Shown: positions 29,326 through 40,493 of the stretch, one piece after another
Layout: each line of letters begins with the position of its first letter
Position numbering within the stretch: position 1 is the stretch's first letter
Source: Acidobacteriaceae bacterium
Lineage (GTDB): Bacteria; Acidobacteriota; Terriglobia; Terriglobales; Acidobacteriaceae
Direction of reading: 5' to 3'
Length of the DNA stretch: 64,000 nt
Assembly (NCBI GenBank): GCA_025462735.1
Contig: JAOAPC010000014.1
Span: forward strand, 62,001 to 126,000
Notes under the pieces: generated by a model
Told to the model about the DNA's origin: nothing
Database searches by the model: none
What the model saw: the letters and a program-made list of their open reading frames with translations, nothing else
Program-made: the position numbers and the translations under genes

Positions 29326-31788
29326 TCAACCGGCGTATTCTGCTTTGAGAATCTCCAGTCTTTGCATTTTTGATTGCAGGGTGGTGCGTTTCATGCCCAG
29401 GCGCGCCGCTGCCCCATGCGAACCAGAAACAACCCCGCCCGACTGCCGCAAGACCTGGACAATATATTGGCGTTCGAGTTCCTCCAGTGTTCCTTGTGAA
29501 CCGAGGCCCACTGTGTTTTTGACATTCGCTTCGGGCGACCCATGCAGTAACCCGGCTCCCAGTTCGCTCACCGGAACGCGCAAGCTGGAGCCTTCCGTCA
29601 AGATCACGGAACGTTCCATGAAATTCTCAAGCTCACGGATGTTACCGGGCCAGTGCCACTGCTCTAAGGCCCGCATTGTTTCCGTCGGAATATTCTCGAT
29701 CTGCTTGTTCATGCGGCGAGCAAACTTCTTTACGAAGTAGTGCACCAATATCGGAATGTCGTCCGGGCGTTCGCGCAGCGCAGGCAATCGAATGGGAAAG
29801 ACGTGCAACCGGTAGTAGAGATCGCTGCGGAATTCGTAGTTGGTCACGGCTTTGGAAAGGTCGCGATTGGTGGCAGCCAAAATTCGCACATCCACTCGAA
29901 TGGTTCGCGTTCCCCCGAGGCGTTCGAACTCCTGGTCTTGCAAGACTCGGAGCAGCTTGGGCTGCAATTCCAAGGGAATCTCTCCGACTTCATCCAGAAA
30001 GAGCGTTCCCTTGTGCGCCAACTCCAATCGGCCGATTTTTTGACTAACTGCTCCGGTAAAAGCGCCTTTCTCATGGCCGAATAACTCGCTTTCGAGCAGA
30101 CCTGTCGGGATAGCGGCACAATTGAGTTTCACAAAGTTGGCATTCGCGCGCGGGCTCAACTTGTGAGTCGCGCGGGCCACGAGCTCTTTTCCGGTGCCGG
30201 TTTCGCCAAGGAGTAGCACCGTCGCCCCGCTGGGTGCGACCGTCTTTACCTGCTCGAGAACATTCGCCAGGGCTGAACTCTCGCCCACGATTTCCTTCAG
30301 ATCAAATACGCCCCGGACGTCTTGCTGCAGGCCTATAGTCTCCTTGGACAATTTGTCCTTCAGCGACGATATTTCGTCGCGTATGCGGAAGTTGTCTACT
30401 GCGATTGCTACTTGTGGCGCGACCTGCTGCAGTAGCTCGATCTCGGCTTCAGCAAATGTGCCTTCCTTCTTGCTGGCTAGGCCCAAAGTACCTAGAGCAC
30501 GGCCCCGGCTAATCAGAGGCACACAACACACCGACTGAATGTCTTCGGCCAGCAGGTTCTGCGTGAAGGCAGAGCCGAATTTTTCCAGGTCCGCCCGTTC
30601 GAAAATTTTGGTTTGCTGAGCGCGGAATGCAATACCGGCAGGACACTCCAATACTCGCGCCGTGGTCTCAGCGGTAATCAAACCGTGTCCTTCCGGAAAA
30701 TCCAGGGCATAAATGCGCATTGCATCGGCGACCGCGTCATAAAGCGTCAACCACGTGCAATCCTGCGCCATCAGCCGCCGAAGGCAGGTTGCCATATCCT
30801 GCAACAACTTCTTTGGATCCACGCTGAACGTGAGCGTCCGACTGATTTCTAGTAGCGCCTGAAGGCGGTTGGTTTCAAGGTGCGCTGCCCGGTGCGCTTG
30901 GTAGTTTTCAAGGAGAAATGGCGCCCCGCCTGACTGGTTTCCGAGATCGAGCTCTTTTTCTGTAAAGGCTTCTTCCGTGCGGCTCGCAAGATACAACGCT
31001 CCGGCGAGTTGATGCGGCGTCTCTAATGGCGCGGTGATGGCAGGAAACATCTGACGAAGATCGAGGCGCGATGCCGCCAAAGCGGTCTGTATTTCGAGCA
31101 CCGTTTCCAACTGTTCCTGCTCTCTTCTTAACGCGTCGTATGCTGCGGCAGTCCGCTCTGACAACTGAAGGCGAAGAGTTGCAAGGTCGCGGAGCTTTTC
31201 TTCTTCGCTTATCAGAGCCTTCTTGAGCACCGAAACGTCCAATGATAGCGAATTCTCAAGCGCCAATCCCACCAGGCTGGCAAGCCGTTCCAGGAAATAC
31301 AGAACCTCGTCGTCGTAATGCGTCGCCTGCGTACTGCCGAAACAAAGTGTTCCTATACGCCGGCGCGCGGTCGTCATTGGCAAAATGATGAGCGAGCGAA
31401 AACCTCTGCTCGCGTATAGGTCCAGCACGGTGCGGAAACGGTCGTCAGCTTGCAAATCTGAAACCACCAGCGGCTGTTGCTGCGACCAGACCCAACCCGC
31501 CGGTGACTCGTTTGTAGAAAGCTCTGCGGGATCGGGAGCGTGCAAATCTTCATCGACCATGTACACGCGCATCACGTCTTCGTGATCGTCACGGATCGCG
31601 TAATTTAGAAAATTGAAATCAAAGAGTTCGCGCAAGAGCTGGGACAGTTCCTGCAACAAATCGGGGAAACCCCGCCGGGTAGCGAGATCAGTGGCGTGCA
31701 GTAGAACTTTATACCGGCGGGAGAACTCGTCAAAACTCGGGTGACTGGCGGTTGCTGTCTCTAAGTGGCGATCAGGAACCTCTTGCAT
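29326..31788 (-). CDS. Sigma-54-dependent regulator with GAF domains (FhlA-like)
   Basis: [47 protein letters not shown]; Fis-type C-terminus [15 protein letters not shown]. Confidence 0.94.
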   Translation of the reverse strand: MQEVPDRHLETATASHPSFDEFSRRYKVLLHATDLATRRGFPDLLQELSQLLRELFDFNFLNYAIRDDHEDVMRVYMVDEDLHAPDPAELSTNESPAGWVWSQQQPLVVSDLQADDRFRTVLDLYASRGFRSLIILPMTTARRRIGTLCFGSTQATHYDDEVLYFLERLASLVGLALENSLSLDVSVLKKALISEEEKLRDLATLRLQLSERTAAAYDALRREQEQLETVLEIQTALAASRLDLRQMFPAITAPLETPHQLAGALYLASRTEEAFTEKELDLGNQSGGAPFLLENYQAHRAAHLETNRLQALLEISRTLTFSVDPKKLLQDMATCLRRLMAQDCTWLTLYDAVADAMRIYALDFPEGHGLITAETTARVLECPAGIAFRAQQTKIFERADLEKFGSAFTQNLLAEDIQSVCCVPLISRGRALGTLGLASKKEGTFAEAEIELLQQVAPQVAIAVDNFRIRDEISSLKDKLSKETIGLQQDVRGVFDLKEIVGESSALANVLEQVKTVAPSGATVLLLGETGTGKELVARATHKLSPRANANFVKLNCAAIPTGLLESELFGHEKGAFTGAVSQKIGRLELAHKGTLFLDEVGEIPLELQPKLLRVLQDQEFERLGGTRTIRVDVRILAATNRDLSKAVTNYEFRSDLYYRLHVFPIRLPALRERPDDIPILVHYFVKKFARRMNKQIENIPTETMRALEQWHWPGNIRELENFMERSVILTEGSSLRVPVSELGAGLLHGSPEANVKNTVGLGSQGTLEELERQYIVQVLRQSGGVVSGSHGAAARLGMKRTTLQSKMQRLEILKAEYAG

Positions 31789-32093
31789 CGTTCATCCAAA
31801 CTCCCCTCGATGCAAAGGCGTTCTTTAGTTAACTAGATATTAACCCCAAAGTTTACGAACTTGGTCGTGGGTGGGTAGGGTATTTCGAAAAAAGTATGGC
31901 ACCAAAATGCGATTGCCTGGTCGCCACCAATTGCTGTATGATTCGCGGCTTTCCTCAGATTCAGGCACGCGGCCCGGCTTTACGTGGCTTTTTCGACACG
32001 CCTGCGTTTCTAGAAAGTCTGTGCGCAGAACAGCAAGACTTTGGTCACTGCACCGTCCGGTTCTGTGTTGCCGTATAATCACAAGTATCCCCC

Positions 32094-32339
32094 ATGAAAG
32101 CTTACGTGTACGTTTCGTTGAAGCGGAGCGTTCTGGATCCCCAGGGCAAAACCATCCAGGGTGCGCTTCAAAGGTTGGGTTACCAGGGATTGCAGGACGT
32201 GCGGCAGGGAAAGTTTTTCGAGCTGACCTTAGATGGTGGACTCGACAAATCCCAAGCGGAGAGCGCCATCGGCCGTATCGCTCGCGAGGTCTTGACTAAT
32301 CCTGTGATCGAAGAGTTCCGGTATTCAATTGAAGAATAA
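32094..32339 (+). CDS. purS: Phosphoribosylformylglycinamidine synthase subunit PurS
   Basis: 81 aa; KAYVYVSLKRSVLDPQGKTIQGALQRLGYQGLQDVRQGKFFEL...LTNPVIEEFRYSIEE. Confidence 0.92.
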   Translation: MKAYVYVSLKRSVLDPQGKTIQGALQRLGYQGLQDVRQGKFFELTLDGGLDKSQAESAIGRIAREVLTNPVIEEFRYSIEE

Positions 32340-32394
32340 TCGTTGCAAGTTCGCGTCCAGTTCCTCCCCACATATTACGTAGGAGTCGGCAGGC

Positions 32395-34269
32395 ATGTGC
32401 GGAATTGTCGGATATGTTGGCAAGAAGCGAGTCGTTCCCGTCATTCTTGATGGTCTCAGGCGGCTCGAGTACCGCGGCTATGACTCTGCCGGTATTGCCG
32501 TTTGTGGGAACGGTGAAGGCCTGCAGATTCGCCGCGCCGAAGGCAAACTGCGCAACCTGGAAGAAGTGATCCGCCTTAAGCCGCTCGACGGAACTTATGG
32601 CATCGGCCACACTCGCTGGGCCACCCACGGACGCCCCACCGAAGAGAATGCTCATCCGCATCGCGATTGCACTGGCCGCATTGTTGTGGTGCACAACGGG
32701 ATCATCGAGAACTATGTCACTCTGAAGAAGAAGCTCGCCGAAGAGGGGCATAAGTTTACAACCGAAACAGACACCGAAATTATCGCGCACATGATCGAGA
32801 AGTACTACGTGCAGACGGGAAACGGACATCGCCCGTCACTGGAAGAAGCCGTGCGTAAGACCGTCGTCCAGCTGACTGGCGTTTTTGCTTTGGCCGTCAT
32901 TTCGGTGGATGAGCCAAACAAAATTGTCGCCGCCCGCAATGGCCCGCCAGCCGTAATAGGGCTCGGGAAGGATGAATACTTCGTCGCTTCGGACGTGCCC
33001 GCAATTCTCTATCACACCCGTGACTTGTTTTTCCTTGCTGATGGCGACTTAGCAGTCATCACGCCTGAAGGTGTGCGCCTCACTGATTTCAACGGGCAGC
33101 CCATCGTTCGACAGGTGCAGCACGTTACTTGGGATCCGATCATGGCTGAAAAGGGCGGATTCAAGCACTTCATGCTCAAAGAAATTTATGAGCAGCCGCG
33201 CGCCGTTCGAGACACGACGCTGGGGAGAATCTCTCAAGAAACTGGCCACATCTTTCTTGATGAAATGGAAGTCACCGAAGCCGAGTTTCGCGCCGCCAAA
33301 AAAATCAACATCGCCGCCTGCGGCACCAGCTGGCACGCCGCGCAGGCTGGCAAATTCATGATTGAGCGGCTGGCCCGCATTCCTGTCGAAGTGGATTACG
33401 CTAGCGAATGGCGTTATCGCGATCCGATCGTGCCAGCCGACACGATCACGTTAGTTATTTCACAATCCGGCGAAACTGCCGACACTATCGCTGCGCAGCG
33501 CGAAGCCAAAGCTAAAGGATCGAAGACGCTCGCCATCTGCAACGTGGTCGGTTCCATGATCACGCGCGAAGCCTCAGGCACCATCTACACTCACGCCGGT
33601 CCTGAAATTGGTGTGGCCTCAACCAAAGCATTCACCGCGCAACTGACCGCCTTGTATCTGTTCGCCCTCTACATCGGCCAGGTACGCGGCACGATTTCTG
33701 CCGAGCAAGCGAAAGACGCGGTCCAGGAACTGACGCGGATTCCCGGCAAACTCGAACACCTGCTGACGCACGAAGAAGACTGTGAAGATCTAGCCAAGCA
33801 GTACGTGCGCTCTCAAGATTTTCTGTTTCTCGGTCGTGGCATTCATTATCCCATTGCCCTCGAAGGCGCTCTGAAGCTGAAGGAGATTTCTTATATACAC
33901 GCCGAAGGTTATCCCGCCGGAGAAATGAAGCATGGGCCAAACGCGTTGATTGACGAGAATCTGCCGGTAGTGATCATCGCAACTCGAGATCCGAAAGACG
34001 CTCTTTCCATGGTCCGGTATGAAAAGACCATTTCAAACTTGAAAGAAGTGAAGGCCCGCTCGGGCCAGGTAATCGCGCTTGCAACCGAGGGCGACACGGA
34101 AATCAAGGAAGCCGCTGATCATGTGATCTACATTCCGTCTGCACCTGAAGAGCTGCTGCCCATCCTTGAGATCGTCCCGTTGCAGCTGTTGGCGTATCAC
34201 ATTGCAGTCCGCCGTGGCTGCGATGTTGACCAACCGCGAAACCTGGCGAAATCAGTAACGGTCGAGTAG
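32395..34269 (+). CDS. glmS: Glutamine-fructose-6-phosphate aminotransferase (isomerizing)
   Basis: [57 protein letters not shown]-terminal [12 protein letters not shown]. Confidence 0.98.
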   Translation: MCGIVGYVGKKRVVPVILDGLRRLEYRGYDSAGIAVCGNGEGLQIRRAEGKLRNLEEVIRLKPLDGTYGIGHTRWATHGRPTEENAHPHRDCTGRIVVVHNGIIENYVTLKKKLAEEGHKFTTETDTEIIAHMIEKYYVQTGNGHRPSLEEAVRKTVVQLTGVFALAVISVDEPNKIVAARNGPPAVIGLGKDEYFVASDVPAILYHTRDLFFLADGDLAVITPEGVRLTDFNGQPIVRQVQHVTWDPIMAEKGGFKHFMLKEIYEQPRAVRDTTLGRISQETGHIFLDEMEVTEAEFRAAKKINIAACGTSWHAAQAGKFMIERLARIPVEVDYASEWRYRDPIVPADTITLVISQSGETADTIAAQREAKAKGSKTLAICNVVGSMITREASGTIYTHAGPEIGVASTKAFTAQLTALYLFALYIGQVRGTISAEQAKDAVQELTRIPGKLEHLLTHEEDCEDLAKQYVRSQDFLFLGRGIHYPIALEGALKLKEISYIHAEGYPAGEMKHGPNALIDENLPVVIIATRDPKDALSMVRYEKTISNLKEVKARSGQVIALATEGDTEIKEAADHVIYIPSAPEELLPILEIVPLQLLAYHIAVRRGCDVDQPRNLAKSVTVE

Positions 34270-34288
34270 TAATTAAATCGCCGATAGT

Positions 34289-34684
34289 CTATTGGACTTC
34301 GGCTACGTCAAGATCCGTCTTCTTAAAATCGTCGCCTTTACAGAGCAGCGGCTCGCCGGCGACCTTTGCCAGCGCGTAAGCAAAACAATCTCCCAGGTTC
34401 AAACCCGCCCTGTGCCGCCCTTTTCCGAAGTCGCGATACGCTTCGCGGGCAATGCGGGCCTGCTCCGGAGTAACTGTTTCGATGGCAGTCTGCGTCTGAC
34501 GCAAAAATTCATCCAGGCCTCGGCTTAAAATGGGGTCGCGCCGACTGTCGATTACAACCGCGGCCTCAACATAGTTCACGCTCGAGACCCGGCGAATTGG
34601 GGCGCCAACGAGAGCCGCCTCCAGGGAATCCGCATCGGCCTCGCTGCCGAGAATCGCGACGATGGCTGAGCTGTCAACGATCAC
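34289..34684 (-). CDS. vapC: PIN-domain toxin (VapC-like)
   Basis: MIVDSSAIVAILGSEADADSLEAAL...GLNLGDCFAYALAKVAGEPLLCKGDDFKKTDL. Confidence 0.92.
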   Translation of the reverse strand: MIVDSSAIVAILGSEADADSLEAALVGAPIRRVSSVNYVEAAVVIDSRRDPILSRGLDEFLRQTQTAIETVTPEQARIAREAYRDFGKGRHRAGLNLGDCFAYALAKVAGEPLLCKGDDFKKTDLDVAEVQ

Positions 34685-34923
34685 TTCGGGAGCCCGTCTT
34701 CGTCATACAAAAGCTCGGCATGATCGGGCAAAGGCCTTCCTTTCAGACGGGCTGCAAACTCTTTTCTGATCTTACGAATCCGTTCGACCATGCCTTCGCT
34801 TTTCACTCGATCCAGTTTCTCGCGTACGGCCTGAGTTACAGCGCCCGTCATGCTGTCGTCGGTCAAGGTTGCTAACTCCTGCACCAGGCGGTGGGCTTCT
34901 TCATTTTTGATATTCAGGCTCAT
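34681..34923 (-). CDS. vapB: VapB-family antitoxin
   Basis: 80 aa, overlaps vapC; MSLNIKNEEAHRLVQELATLTDDSMTGAVTQAVREKL. Confidence 0.9.
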   Translation of the reverse strand: MSLNIKNEEAHRLVQELATLTDDSMTGAVTQAVREKLDRVKSEGMVERIRKIRKEFAARLKGRPLPDHAELLYDEDGLPK

Positions 34924-36526
34924 GGTAGAATTCTACCATAGAGACGGTATATTCTACCAACCTAAAGGCTGAATATAGCAAGCCGGCGATGGCCGCGCAC
35001 CAAATGGCAAACGCAGCATCCACAACCCACTTCGGGGCAGCCCCCACTCTACGCAGCACAAACGGCAGAAAATTCCATGTAGTAATGTGCTGATAATCCC
35101 ATTGATCGTAGGTCATGGAATCGGTATTCAGGCCCCAAGCGTCCATTTTGCCGAATGCAAACGCGACGATGTTTTTGAAGCGCAGCCAAATCACAAATTG
35201 CGGATGGCCGAAGTCATCGCCTTGATAGATTTCCAGCGGCAGCCAAAATGCCAGCGATGCCATCTGAACGGCTAGGCTGACGGCAACTAGCACCATTCCT
35301 GCCGTCCACACAAATCTTCCCAAGTACGCCCGGTATTTCAATAGGATCGGAACCGAAATAAACGCTGCCAGTTCAACTGCGGTTGAAACATACCGATCGC
35401 CCCACGCGAAGTTGCCGCTCCAGACGGTATAGCGCGCGTACAAGGATACATAGCCGAGCACCAGCAGAAGAGCAGCGATCACATAACTCTTAATGGCCGG
35501 ACTGAAGTATTTCCACCCGAGTGCTGCCACAAGGATCGTCAACACAATCAGCGGATCAAAAAGAAAGATGGATTTTTCCAGCGAAACCAGCGGTCCCCAG
35601 AATCCCACGCAAAACGGCGTCTCCCACGGATAGTTCGCCGGCAGAGTGGGATCGTGCAAGCGGTGCTCCAACGTGAAGTAGTGCACATACGTGTCCCTCC
35701 AAGTTCCGAATCGAGCAAACTGATACAGCCGGTCTATTAGCAGGAAAAACGCGTAAACCGGCAACGCAGTCATCGCGTAGGTCAAAGCTTTCCGCCAGAA
35801 TTCTTCCTTCCCTGCTCTCTCGAACCATAGAACCAGTAGCAGGAATACTCCTCCGCAGAAAAGGTCCGCGGCTGAAGTCAACCGCGTGAGCAAGTTCAAT
35901 CCAAACGCTGCCGAACCAATTAACAGTGCCCTTCTACTTCCTGAGCGCAACCATTCATACTGAAACGAGAATCCAGTAAGCGTCAGCAGGCAGATGTAAT
36001 TGTTCTCCATCATGTTCTGCGTATAGTGCAGGTGCGTGGTGCAGAACAAAAGCGCTAGAACTCCAGCTGTAGATTGCGAAACCGTAAATCTGAGGAGTTG
36101 CAGAAAACGAAAACAGACGAGCGCGGTGAGAACAGTCAGCAGAATATTCGTGGTGTAGGTGACAAATATGTTGCGGACTGTCGGGTCGTTTCCCCGGTAG
36201 TCGGCAAAGATCGGCAGCTTCTCGATGTAGGTGCCAACAACATCCGCCGGCAGCATCAGCAACGGCTGGCCGATGCCATACCAGTCGTACAGCTTGCCTC
36301 CCCGCCCATGAACACCGAATTCTGGATACTCATTTGGAAAAACCGCAGGCTCGGATGTCCAGAAAGAGTGCGCCGTCTGCAAGCGGTGCATCGTGTCCGC
36401 GGATCCCAATTCGCCGGATTGCACCACAAAAGCTAAAAGAGCTGCAGCAAGGCAAATAAGCAATCGCGGATCACCGCTGCCAGACCGATTGAGCATTTCC
36501 ACGCAATCATAATTTACATCGTGCAC
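34901..36526 (-). CDS. Polytopic membrane protein, GT39/PMT-like
   Basis: 541 aa, many TM segments, N-terminal SFWTSEPAVFPNEYPEFGVHGRGGKLYDWYGIGQPLL. Confidence 0.7.
   Translation of the reverse strand: MHDVNYDCVEMLNRSGSGDPRLLICLAAALLAFVVQSGELGSADTMHRLQTAHSFWTSEPAVFPNEYPEFGVHGRGGKLYDWYGIGQPLLMLPADVVGTYIEKLPIFADYRGNDPTVRNIFVTYTTNILLTVLTALVCFRFLQLLRFTVSQSTAGVLALLFCTTHLHYTQNMMENNYICLLTLTGFSFQYEWLRSGSRRALLIGSAAFGLNLLTRLTSAADLFCGGVFLLLVLWFERAGKEEFWRKALTYAMTALPVYAFFLLIDRLYQFARFGTWRDTYVHYFTLEHRLHDPTLPANYPWETPFCVGFWGPLVSLEKSIFLFDPLIVLTILVAALGWKYFSPAIKSYVIAALLLVLGYVSLYARYTVWSGNFAWGDRYVSTAVELAAFISVPILLKYRAYLGRFVWTAGMVLVAVSLAVQMASLAFWLPLEIYQGDDFGHPQFVIWLRFKNIVAFAFGKMDAWGLNTDSMTYDQWDYQHITTWNFLPFVLRRVGAAPKWVVDAAFAIWCAAIAGLLYSAFRLVEYTVSMVEFYHEPEYQK
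34923..34938. promoter_or_regulatory. Candidate VapBC operator, 16-bp perfect palindrome tggtagaattctacca
   Basis: Self-reverse-complementary and overlapping the vapB ATG; a related half-matched site ggtatattctacc lies at about 34947-34959. Confidence 0.6.
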
Positions 36527-36605
36527 GCCTCAGCGCTGACACACGGTCTGCGATAAGCTCGGGCGTTTTCCTCTTGCGCTCACAACCCAGACTGCGTAAA
36601 CATGA

Positions 36606-37373
36606 GTGAAAGAACTTAGCGTTTCCGCGACAATGCCTTCGACCGTCAAACTTCGCACTGAAAAACAACTTTCCGCCTCTGCGGTAAAGCTTCGCCTGCT
36701 GAAGCGCCTGCGATGCACGCTGAAGTACGAAAAAGTAGCGTGGGGGTCCGGGGCGAAATTGGTGGCGGGGGTTGATGAAGTTGGCCGCGGATCGCTCTTT
36801 GGACCGGTAGTCGCCGCAGCCGTGGTGCTGGATCCTTGTTATCGAATCCGCGGACTGCGCGATTCCAAACTGCTGCTCGCCGACCGGCGCGAAGTGCTCG
36901 CCGAACGAATCCGGAAACATGCCGTGGTATGGGCCGTTGCCGCGGTCGATGCCGCACGCATCGATCAGATCAACATCTACCATGCGTCGAGGCTTGCCAT
37001 GCACGAGGCGGTATCCCTGCTCAGCCCAGCCGCCGATTACCTGCTGATCGATGCCATGCGCCTCCAGTGCGAAGTGCCGCAGCGGCCGATCATTCACGGC
37101 GATGCACTCTCAGCTTCCATTGCCGCCGCATCTATCCTCGCCAAGGTCCATCGTGACCGCATGATCAGCGAGTGGGATCCGGTCTTCCCGGCGTACGGCC
37201 TCCGCTCGAACAAAGGCTATAGCACGCCCAAACATTTGGCGGCTTTGCGCGAGCACGGCCCATCGCCACTGCATCGGCAATCATTCGCCCCGGTATGGAA
37301 TGCGCCGGTACCGCAGGCGGTCCTCGAATTCATGCTGCAAGACTCAGGGGTTGCGGCAGAGCAGACAGCCTAA
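36606..37373 (+). CDS. rnhB: Ribonuclease HII
   Basis: VAGVDEVGRGSLFGPVVAAAVVLDP; SIAAASILAKVHRDRMI; NKGYSTPKHLAALREHGPSPLHRQSFAPV. Confidence 0.96.
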   Translation: MKELSVSATMPSTVKLRTEKQLSASAVKLRLLKRLRCTLKYEKVAWGSGAKLVAGVDEVGRGSLFGPVVAAAVVLDPCYRIRGLRDSKLLLADRREVLAERIRKHAVVWAVAAVDAARIDQINIYHASRLAMHEAVSLLSPAADYLLIDAMRLQCEVPQRPIIHGDALSASIAAASILAKVHRDRMISEWDPVFPAYGLRSNKGYSTPKHLAALREHGPSPLHRQSFAPVWNAPVPQAVLEFMLQDSGVAAEQTA

Positions 37374-37395
37374 GCTGCGGTGCCTTGCTGTCTTT

Positions 37396-37980
37396 CTATG
37401 GTGGCGACGTATAAGCGCCTGCGGCAGCTCCGCCTTCTCGGTGCGGGATCGCCAGTTTTTCCCTAATGTGCTTGGCCAACTCCTCAATCCTTTCCAGCCG
37501 AGGCCTAACAGAGTCGCTCAGGTCCGCCTCCTTTAGCGCCACCCCACAGGAAAGTAGCAGCACGGTCACATCGTCTTTCAGTTCGTCTCGCAACGCCTGC
37601 CGGGCGCTATGGCGTGCTAGTACAGTTTCCAGGCCACGCCGAGACACTGCCGCGCGCAGCTCTCGCAAAACCCTCTCTTCGCCACTGATTCCAAAATTCA
37701 CGAAGACTGGCACGGCCATTCCCAAGTGATCAAAGACAACGTTGGCCGGTTCAGGTTCTGCTTCGGTGATCCACTGGTCGATCACGACCGCTGAATATTC
37801 TCCAGACCGCAATCGCTCCATTCCTTGGTGCAGGCTGAACGCGACCTGCACCGCCTCCTGCATTGCATGTTCAATTGAGCGGGCACACTCCTTGGCCCTC
37901 TCCGAATTCCAAATCATAAGGATCATGCCTGCGGCTGTCGCAACTAAGGGGCCAAAGACTCGCACAAGAAAAGAAAGCAC
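37396..37980 (-). CDS. Hypothetical protein, receiver-like domain plus helical region
   Basis: ILMIWNSERAKECARSIEHAMQEAVQ...YSAVVIDQWITEAEP resembles a degenerate receiver; DELKDDVTVLLLSCGVAL resembles a DHp-like helix. True start possibly 37929. Confidence 0.55.
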   Translation of the reverse strand: MLSFLVRVFGPLVATAAGMILMIWNSERAKECARSIEHAMQEAVQVAFSLHQGMERLRSGEYSAVVIDQWITEAEPEPANVVFDHLGMAVPVFVNFGISGEERVLRELRAAVSRRGLETVLARHSARQALRDELKDDVTVLLLSCGVALKEADLSDSVRPRLERIEELAKHIREKLAIPHREGGAAAGAYTSPP

Positions 37981-38037
37981 TAAGCCGCCGTGCTTGTATT
38001 CCGGCTCTCCACTTCGGGAAAACGAGTTCCAGTTCGG

Positions 38038-39447
38038 TCATAACGCCGCGCCGTACTCCTTAAGCTTGCGGTAGAGCGTCGTCTTGCCAATTCCAAGCAT
38101 CTTGGCCGCCATCAGCTTGTCTCCGCTCAGTTGTGCGATTGCGCCCAGAATTGTTTGCTTCTCCAGATCAGCCAGCGGAAGGATCTTGCTCCCCGGAGTC
38201 TCTGCCAGCAAGCGCGCCGGCGCTCCCGTAATCGAGCTTGGCAAATCCACAACATGGATCACGGCTCCGGAAGTTATCGCGCAACAGCGCTCCAAACAGT
38301 TTTCCAATTCCCGTACATTGCCTGGCCAGTCGTAAGCCAGCAACGCCCTCATCGCATCGTCGCTCACTTCATGAATCCTTCCGGAATTCTGTGACAGGCG
38401 TTCCAGGATGTGTCCGGTTAACAATGGAATGTCCTGCCGGCGCTCCCGCAAAGGAGGAATGCGCAAGCTAAGAACATTCAAACGAAAGTACAAATCGCGC
38501 CGAAACGAACCGTTCGCCACGGACTGTTCCAGATCGCGATTGGTGGCCGCCAGCACGCGAATGTTAATCGGTGCCGTTTTCGTGCTTCCCACAGGACGGA
38601 TTTCCTTCTCTTGAAGCGCGCGCAACATCTTTGCCTGAAGATCAACCGGAAGTTCTCCGATTTCATCCAGGAAAACCGTCCCGCCGTCAGCAATCGCCAG
38701 CAATCCCGCCTTCGATTGCATGGCTCCTGTAAAGGCTCCCTTCACATAACCGAAAAGCTCGCTTTCGATCAGCGTCGGCACCAGAGAGCCGCAGTCCACC
38801 GGAATAAATGACTTGTCGCGGTAGGGGCCTGAATGATGTATGGCCCGCGCGACCATTTCTTTTCCAGTGCCACTCTCACCCAGGATGAGTACCGGATGCC
38901 CGCTGTGCGCGGCTTTCGCAATGATCCGGTAGAGCTTATCCATCTCTGGGGCGCGGCCAATGATGCTTCCAAAACCCTGTTTCGACTTGATCTTTTCCCG
39001 CAAAATGCGGTTCTCGGTCTTGAGTTTCAAGTGCACAGCTACCCGTTCCAGAAGCAGCTTGAGCTCCTCGAGGCTGAATGGTTTCGTGACGTAATCGTAG
39101 GCGCCGCTCTTCATAGCCTGGACCGCTGATTCCACGGTGCCGTGTCCTGTGATCACGATCACCTCAATATCCGGCCGCCGGTTCTTGATTAGGCGCAGCG
39201 TTTCGAGCCCACCTGCGCCCGGCAGCTTTAAGTCCAGCAGAACCACATCGATGCTTTGAGACTCCAAAAGGCGCAAGGCTTGCTCGGCTGAATCCGATGC
39301 CCCGGCGCGGTATCCAAGGACCAGGGCAGCCTCTCTGGCCGCCTCGCGTACCGCGCGCTCATCGTCCACAATGAGCAGGTTCAAGAGTGCCGGGTTTTCA
39401 ACCGGCCGCATTGCCGGGGACACGAACGTAGTTGGCGCAGCAGTCAT
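38038..39447 (-). CDS. NtrC-family sigma-54 response regulator
   Basis: Receiver LLIVDDERAVREAAREAA...VVLLDLKLPGAGGLETL; AAA+ GESGTGKEMVARAIHHSGPYRDKSFIPVDCG, GAFTGAMQSKAGL; Fis HTH LGIGKTTLYRKLKEYG. GAGGAG precedes the chosen ATG. Confidence 0.95.
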   Translation of the reverse strand: MTAAPTTFVSPAMRPVENPALLNLLIVDDERAVREAAREAALVLGYRAGASDSAEQALRLLESQSIDVVLLDLKLPGAGGLETLRLIKNRRPDIEVIVITGHGTVESAVQAMKSGAYDYVTKPFSLEELKLLLERVAVHLKLKTENRILREKIKSKQGFGSIIGRAPEMDKLYRIIAKAAHSGHPVLILGESGTGKEMVARAIHHSGPYRDKSFIPVDCGSLVPTLIESELFGYVKGAFTGAMQSKAGLLAIADGGTVFLDEIGELPVDLQAKMLRALQEKEIRPVGSTKTAPINIRVLAATNRDLEQSVANGSFRRDLYFRLNVLSLRIPPLRERRQDIPLLTGHILERLSQNSGRIHEVSDDAMRALLAYDWPGNVRELENCLERCCAITSGAVIHVVDLPSSITGAPARLLAETPGSKILPLADLEKQTILGAIAQLSGDKLMAAKMLGIGKTTLYRKLKEYGAAL

Positions 39448-39598
39448 AGAGAACTCCTCGAATTTTGTGAGGACGTTTCCCTGGATGAACCACTGTGATT
39501 CCAAACCGGAAAGACATCCCTGTTTGGGAATTGTAGGAACTTACGCTTTCCCTGTTTAGGACGGTTGAACAGGTCGAGTGTGATGAATGAACATCCGG

Positions 39599-40294
39599 CT
39601 ACGCCGGAAGCTGTGAAAGAAACTGAATAATCTCGCTCGGCTCAGGGCGCTCGGTGTAATCGGGATTCACCTTCGCATAGAGGATGGAGGAATCGCGATC
39701 TATTACGTAAGTCGCTGGAATGGGTAGCTCCCAGCTGGAATCGCCATTCACAAACGGCAGGTTGATAAAAACGCGTTGATAGATTTCCTGCTGATACTCG
39801 GGCACACCGTAAACCAGCCCAAATTCCCTCGCAACCTTATTTTCCGTATCGAACAGCAGCGGAAAGCGGAAGTGGTGCTGATCCGCCATAAGGTAAGAGT
39901 GATGTTGAGTTTGAGGCGAGATGGCGGCGAAAGATGCGCCGAAATCCCGGATTTGGGAGTAAATCACGTTCATCGCTTCCAGTTGGCCAACACAGAATGG
40001 GCACCAGCGTCCGCGGAAAAAGCACACGACCAGCGGGCCTTCCCGCAATAAATCGCCGGAGCGCACCAAATCCCCTTTGTGGTCGGAAAGCTCAAAGCCC
40101 AGTGCCTGGCTGCCTGGCTGGAGCGATCGCCCAGCAATCCCAGACTGTCCCAGTTCGGTGATCACACGCGCATGAATAGCTTGAATGTCCGCCGGAACGT
40201 ATTTTGCGATGAGTTCCTTGCGCTCAACGAAGACTTCCGCGAGTGAGCGGGTTTCTGAACCCGTCGTCGTTTCTTCGAGAGACCGCCATTTCAT
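39599..40294 (-). CDS. AhpC/TSA-family peroxiredoxin-like protein
   Basis: GPLVVCFFRGRWCPFCVGQLEAMNVIYSQIRDFGASFAAISPQ. Confidence 0.88.
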   Translation of the reverse strand: MKWRSLEETTTGSETRSLAEVFVERKELIAKYVPADIQAIHARVITELGQSGIAGRSLQPGSQALGFELSDHKGDLVRSGDLLREGPLVVCFFRGRWCPFCVGQLEAMNVIYSQIRDFGASFAAISPQTQHHSYLMADQHHFRFPLLFDTENKVAREFGLVYGVPEYQQEIYQRVFINLPFVNGDSSWELPIPATYVIDRDSSILYAKVNPDYTERPEPSEIIQFLSQLPA

Positions 40295-40493
40295 AAATAA
40301 CCTTCACTTCGGCCTGCACCCATACATCCAAAAACAGGCCCGCGAGACTTTCCCAGAAATCCGCGCTGCGTACGTAATGATTCTAGAGTAATACCGCGAT
40401 TGATTCTTACGACTACTGGTTTCTAGCTACACCGCACCAGCATCTAAGTTGCCGCGAACTGCTTAACCTACTCTGCCGTGTGAGGCTATAAAA

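Noticed and set aside
31896-32078. 60-aa ORF and the 31840-32082 reverse ORF between the sigma-54 regulator and purS
   Set aside because: Unusual composition, mutually overlapping, no ribosome-binding or family signal.
32340-32395. glmS ribozyme
   Set aside because: Only 55 bp between purS and glmS, too short and with no recognisable ribozyme core.
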